From assembly GCA_964396535.1 (NCBI GenBank), contig CAYNFT010000092.1:1-7923 (forward strand): a stretch of DNA of 7,923 nt. The letters are read 5' to 3'. The stretch is from CAYNFT01 sp964396535. Lineage in GTDB: Bacteria; Chloroflexota; Dehalococcoidia; Dehalococcoidales; UBA2162. Below the pieces are notes generated by a model. The model was not told the DNA's origin and searched no databases. It worked only from the letters and a program-made list of their open reading frames with translations. The first letter of the stretch is position 1. Every line of letters begins with the position of its first letter. Positions 6,889 to 7,923 of the stretch are shown piece by piece. The position numbers and the translations under genes were made by a program.

Positions 6889-7215
6889 TTAACCATTCAA
6901 TTTTATCAACAGGTGCCGTAGAACTTCCTCAGAAATCCGTAGATTTGATTCTAGTTCTTTACCGAATACGGGCTTCAATTTGAACTGAGTTAACACATAG
7001 CTACCCTCCACAAAATGTCTTATAGGATAGGCCAGCCTTCTTTTACCCCATCGTTGTATATCAGAAACAACACCCCCCTTCTCGGTAATAAACTGACTCA
7101 CATTGTCTATTGTCGCCTCAAATTTCTCTTCCGCAACCTCAGGACTGATGATTAACACCAGTTCGTAGTCACGCAGCTTCGCGCCTTCTTTCGTTGATAC
7201 TTTTTCAGATACCAT
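6889..7215 (-). CDS. rpsF: Small-subunit ribosomal protein S6
   Basis: A 108-residue S6, partner of S18 in the 30S platform. The core begins at RDYELVLIISPEVAEE and continues ITEKGGVVSDIQRWGKRRLAYPI, then GSYVLTQFKLKP and ELESNLRISEEVLRHLLIKL, all typical of S6. The first 14 residues (MVSEKVSTKEGAKL) are a short extension. The ATG at 7213-7215 has AGGGAAG directly upstream. It is the first gene of the minus-strand cluster, with a strong promoter about 30 nt before the ATG. Confidence 0.97.
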   Translation of the reverse strand: MVSEKVSTKEGAKLRDYELVLIISPEVAEEKFEATIDNVSQFITEKGGVVSDIQRWGKRRLAYPIRHFVEGSYVLTQFKLKPVFGKELESNLRISEEVLRHLLIKLNG

Positions 7216-7242
7216 CCGTCTTCCCTAAGAATTCTTTGACGC

Positions 7243-7272
7243 ATTATACCATAGAATAAGGAATTTAGACAA
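7243..7272 (-). promoter_or_regulatory. Sigma-70-type promoter of the rpsF operon
   Basis: On the minus strand a perfect extended -10, TGG-TATAAT (TATAAT at 7248-7243), is preceded after 18 bp by TTGTCT (7272-7267), which matches 4 of 6 bases of the -35 consensus. Transcription would begin near 7236, leaving a leader of about 20 nt that contains the rpsF Shine-Dalgarno. It is the only strong minus-strand promoter seen and probably drives rpsF-ssb-rpsR and perhaps the genes beyond. Confidence 0.85.
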
Positions 7273-7292
7273 TACAATACACTGATTGGTCT

Positions 7293-7313
7293 AGCAAGCA
7301 CTTGCTCCAAGTG
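7293..7313. repeat. Two overlapping inverted repeats upstream of the rpsF promoter
   Basis: AGCAAG-CA-CTTGCT (7293-7306) and CACTTG-CTC-CAAGTG (7299-7313) are both perfect 6-bp inverted repeats and share the CACTTGCT part, so the two dyads are mutually exclusive as hairpins. They lie about 20 bp upstream of the -35 box of the rpsF promoter, where a DNA-binding regulator could sit. No function is shown. Confidence 0.5.
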
Positions 7314-7390
7314 TTACTTTAGTTGCTTTTAGGACAAGTAGAGCTTTGCACGTTCTTACTTAAAATGAGAGAGGGACTAAGGAGGTGAGG

Positions 7391-7425
7391 ATAATAAACA
7401 ACTCCTTCGCTCGATAAGGAAGGAG
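7391..7425 (-). terminator. Terminator-like hairpin after the regulator pseudogene
   Basis: On the minus strand CTCCTTC (7425-7419) and GAAGGAG (7408-7402) form a perfect 7-bp stem with a 10-nt loop, followed by UUGUUUAUUAU (7401-7391). It lies 13 nt after the TAA of the broken regulator gene, where a terminator is expected, and would shield the rpsF promoter from read-through. The U-tract is interrupted, so strength is uncertain. Confidence 0.5.
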
Positions 7426-7438
7426 GGTAAGAGAGGCG

Positions 7439-7721
7439 TTACCGCTCTCGCCTATTGCCTAGTATGTTAAGAAAGTCTTTCACCATCACATCACGACTAG
7501 TCTCGTGCCTCAATTTAGTTTGGGACTTAACGCGGTATTTATTGTTCCTTCCCACCCTTTGTCGCTCAATGTATTTTTCTACCTCTAGGTCAGCGATAAT
7601 CTTTTAGACAGTTCGCTGTTAGCTTAACGGCTGACGCGATAGCCCGAGTCGTACTTTCCGGGTGCTTACCGATATAGACCAGCACTAGCCCATGATTGCT
7701 AATAAAATTCCATTAAGCCAT
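7439..7721 (-). pseudogene. Broken winged-helix/MarR-like transcriptional regulator
   Basis: No single frame is open, but two adjoining frames read clearly as one small winged-helix DNA-binding protein. Segment one, 7712-7605, gives WNFISNHGLVLVYIGKHPES and then TTRAIASAVKLTANCL, the first helices. Segment two, shifted at the AAAA run near 7602-7605 and running to the TAA at 7439-7441, gives KIIADLEVEKYIERQRVGRN and then NKYRV (recognition-helix end plus wing), ending DVMVKDFLNIL. The shift is one extra base or two missing bases; family spacing suggests two missing. A second lesion is a TAA (7713-7715), the third codon after the only suitable ATG (7719-7721), with no good Shine-Dalgarno. The family resemblance is from memory of small regulators in Chloroflexota and Actinobacteria. 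A sequencing error could explain the shift but not easily both lesions. Confidence 0.75.
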
Positions 7722-7733
7722 TTTAAAGGTTCT

Positions 7734-7744
7734 GTTTGACAAAC
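7734..7744. repeat. 11-bp palindrome over the -35 box of the divergent promoter
   Basis: GTTTG-A-CAAAC is a perfect dyad that contains most of the TTGACA -35 element of the plus-strand promoter. A protein bound here would block RNA polymerase, and the site lies 13 bp upstream of the start of the broken regulator gene, so it is a plausible operator. Because TTGACAAA is partly self-symmetric, chance occurrence is possible. Confidence 0.4.
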
Positions 7745-7764
7745 TTTCAAAACTGGAGTATAGT
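7736..7764 (+). promoter_or_regulatory. Near-consensus sigma-70 promoter for the plus-strand gene
   Basis: A perfect TTGACA (7736-7741), a 17-bp spacer and TATAGT (7759-7764, 5 of 6 matches) make the strongest promoter in the window. Transcription would start near 7771, leaving a leader of about 45 nt before the ATG at 7817. It diverges from the regulator pseudogene. Confidence 0.88.
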
Positions 7765-7816
7765 CTCATCACAAATTCTCATCCTGCTTGTGGGAGAGTA
7801 AAACCGGAGAGACAAT

Positions 7817-7923
7817 ATGATGCATATGAAGGCATCAGAATCGCTAAGTGGTATAGCGGTTGCTGGTGCCTTTTTGCGTTTGATAGATATAGCTTGCCAG
7901 CAAGCCTCAGAAATATCGTGGGG
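7817..7923 (+). CDS. Unidentified protein, N-terminal 35 codons (cut by window edge)
   Basis: An open frame from ATG 7817 to the right edge with GGAG (7806-7809) 7 nt upstream and a near-consensus promoter in front, so it is very probably a real gene. In-frame ATGs follow at 7820 and 7826; the first fits the Shine-Dalgarno spacing best. The visible product starts MMHMKASESLSGIAVAGAF and continues with a helix-like stretch, LRLIDIACQQASEIS. The segment GIAVAGAFLRLIDIA is hydrophobic but contains Arg and Asp, so it may be a buried helix rather than a membrane span. I do not recognise the family. It is the only plus-strand gene and faces away from the broken regulator, which may once have controlled it (inference). 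Confidence 0.7.
   Translation, partial: MMHMKASESLSGIAVAGAFLRLIDIACQQASEISW

Noticed and set aside
6140..6983. Plus-strand open frames opposite rpsR, ssb and rpsF
   Set aside because: Shadows of conserved ribosomal and SSB genes; low-complexity products with no family resemblance.
7365..7416. Plus-strand AAGGAGGTGAGG with tiny frames (ATG at 7365, GTG at 7385)
   Set aside because: Looks like a strong Shine-Dalgarno but no ATG follows at a usable distance; the frames are only about 7-11 codons and lie in a purine-rich spacer, so chance is likely.
7426..7452. GAGAGCG...CGCCTCTC hairpin overlapping the pseudogene stop as a terminator
   Set aside because: The stem has a bulge and no U-tract; the 7-bp stem at 7402-7425 with its U-rich tail is the better candidate.
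1..7923. CRISPR array, tRNA or rRNA gene, insertion sequence or attachment site
   Set aside because: I looked for spaced direct repeats, tRNA-like cloverleaf ends, transposase motifs and terminal inverted repeats on both strands and saw none; the T-box is a regulatory leader, not a tRNA gene.

Overview
The window is a bacterial core 'information and membrane-insertion' cluster read almost entirely on the minus strand. In transcription order (right to left) it holds rpsF, ssb, rpsR, rpmH, rnpA, yidD, a beta-propeller lipoprotein gene, yidC and jag, then a T-box leader and the first 635 codons of ileS. The only plus-strand signal is a promoter and the first 35 codons of an unidentified gene at the right edge. 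Upstream of rpsF lies a broken winged-helix regulator gene.

The best guess for the organism is Chloroflexota, probably Dehalococcoidia-like. This rests on an IleS with a 'GPPTAN..PG.H' active-site region rather than the E. coli form, a short YidC without the large periplasmic domain, a Cys-containing S18, an SSB ending in DIPF, a T-box in front of ileS, and a dead regulator resembling winged-helix proteins I associate with Chloroflexota. The placement is from memory of these families and was not tested by a search.

Layout. 1-1906: ileS 5' part; the window edge falls inside the KMSKS motif. 1907-2293: T-box leader with an AUC (Ile) specifier, the canonical T-box sequence and a terminator. 2294-3821: jag and yidC, whose frames overlap by 113 nt. 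3822-3943: spacer with a perfect 13-bp hairpin. 3944-5080: eight-blade PQQ-type propeller lipoprotein. 5081-5185: spacer without a convincing signal. 5186-6007: yidD, rnpA and rpmH (46 codons). 6074-7215: rpsR, ssb and rpsF, driven by an extended -10 promoter about 20 nt before rpsF. 7216-7816: promoter, overlapping inverted repeats, a terminator-like hairpin, the regulator pseudogene and a near-consensus plus-strand promoter with a palindrome over its -35 box. 7817-7923: start of the unidentified plus-strand gene.

How they fit together: S6, SSB and S18 serve translation and replication. L34 and the RNase P protein serve ribosome assembly and tRNA maturation. YidD, the propeller lipoprotein and YidC would act at the membrane, and Jag/KhpB is the RNA-binding partner usually encoded next to YidC. 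ileS is probably a separate unit controlled by uncharged tRNA-Ile. Nothing here is clearly a new system. The most unusual items are the YidC/Jag coding overlap, the Asn at the YidC groove-Arg position, the BamB-like lipoprotein between yidD and yidC, and the doubly broken regulator facing a strong divergent promoter.
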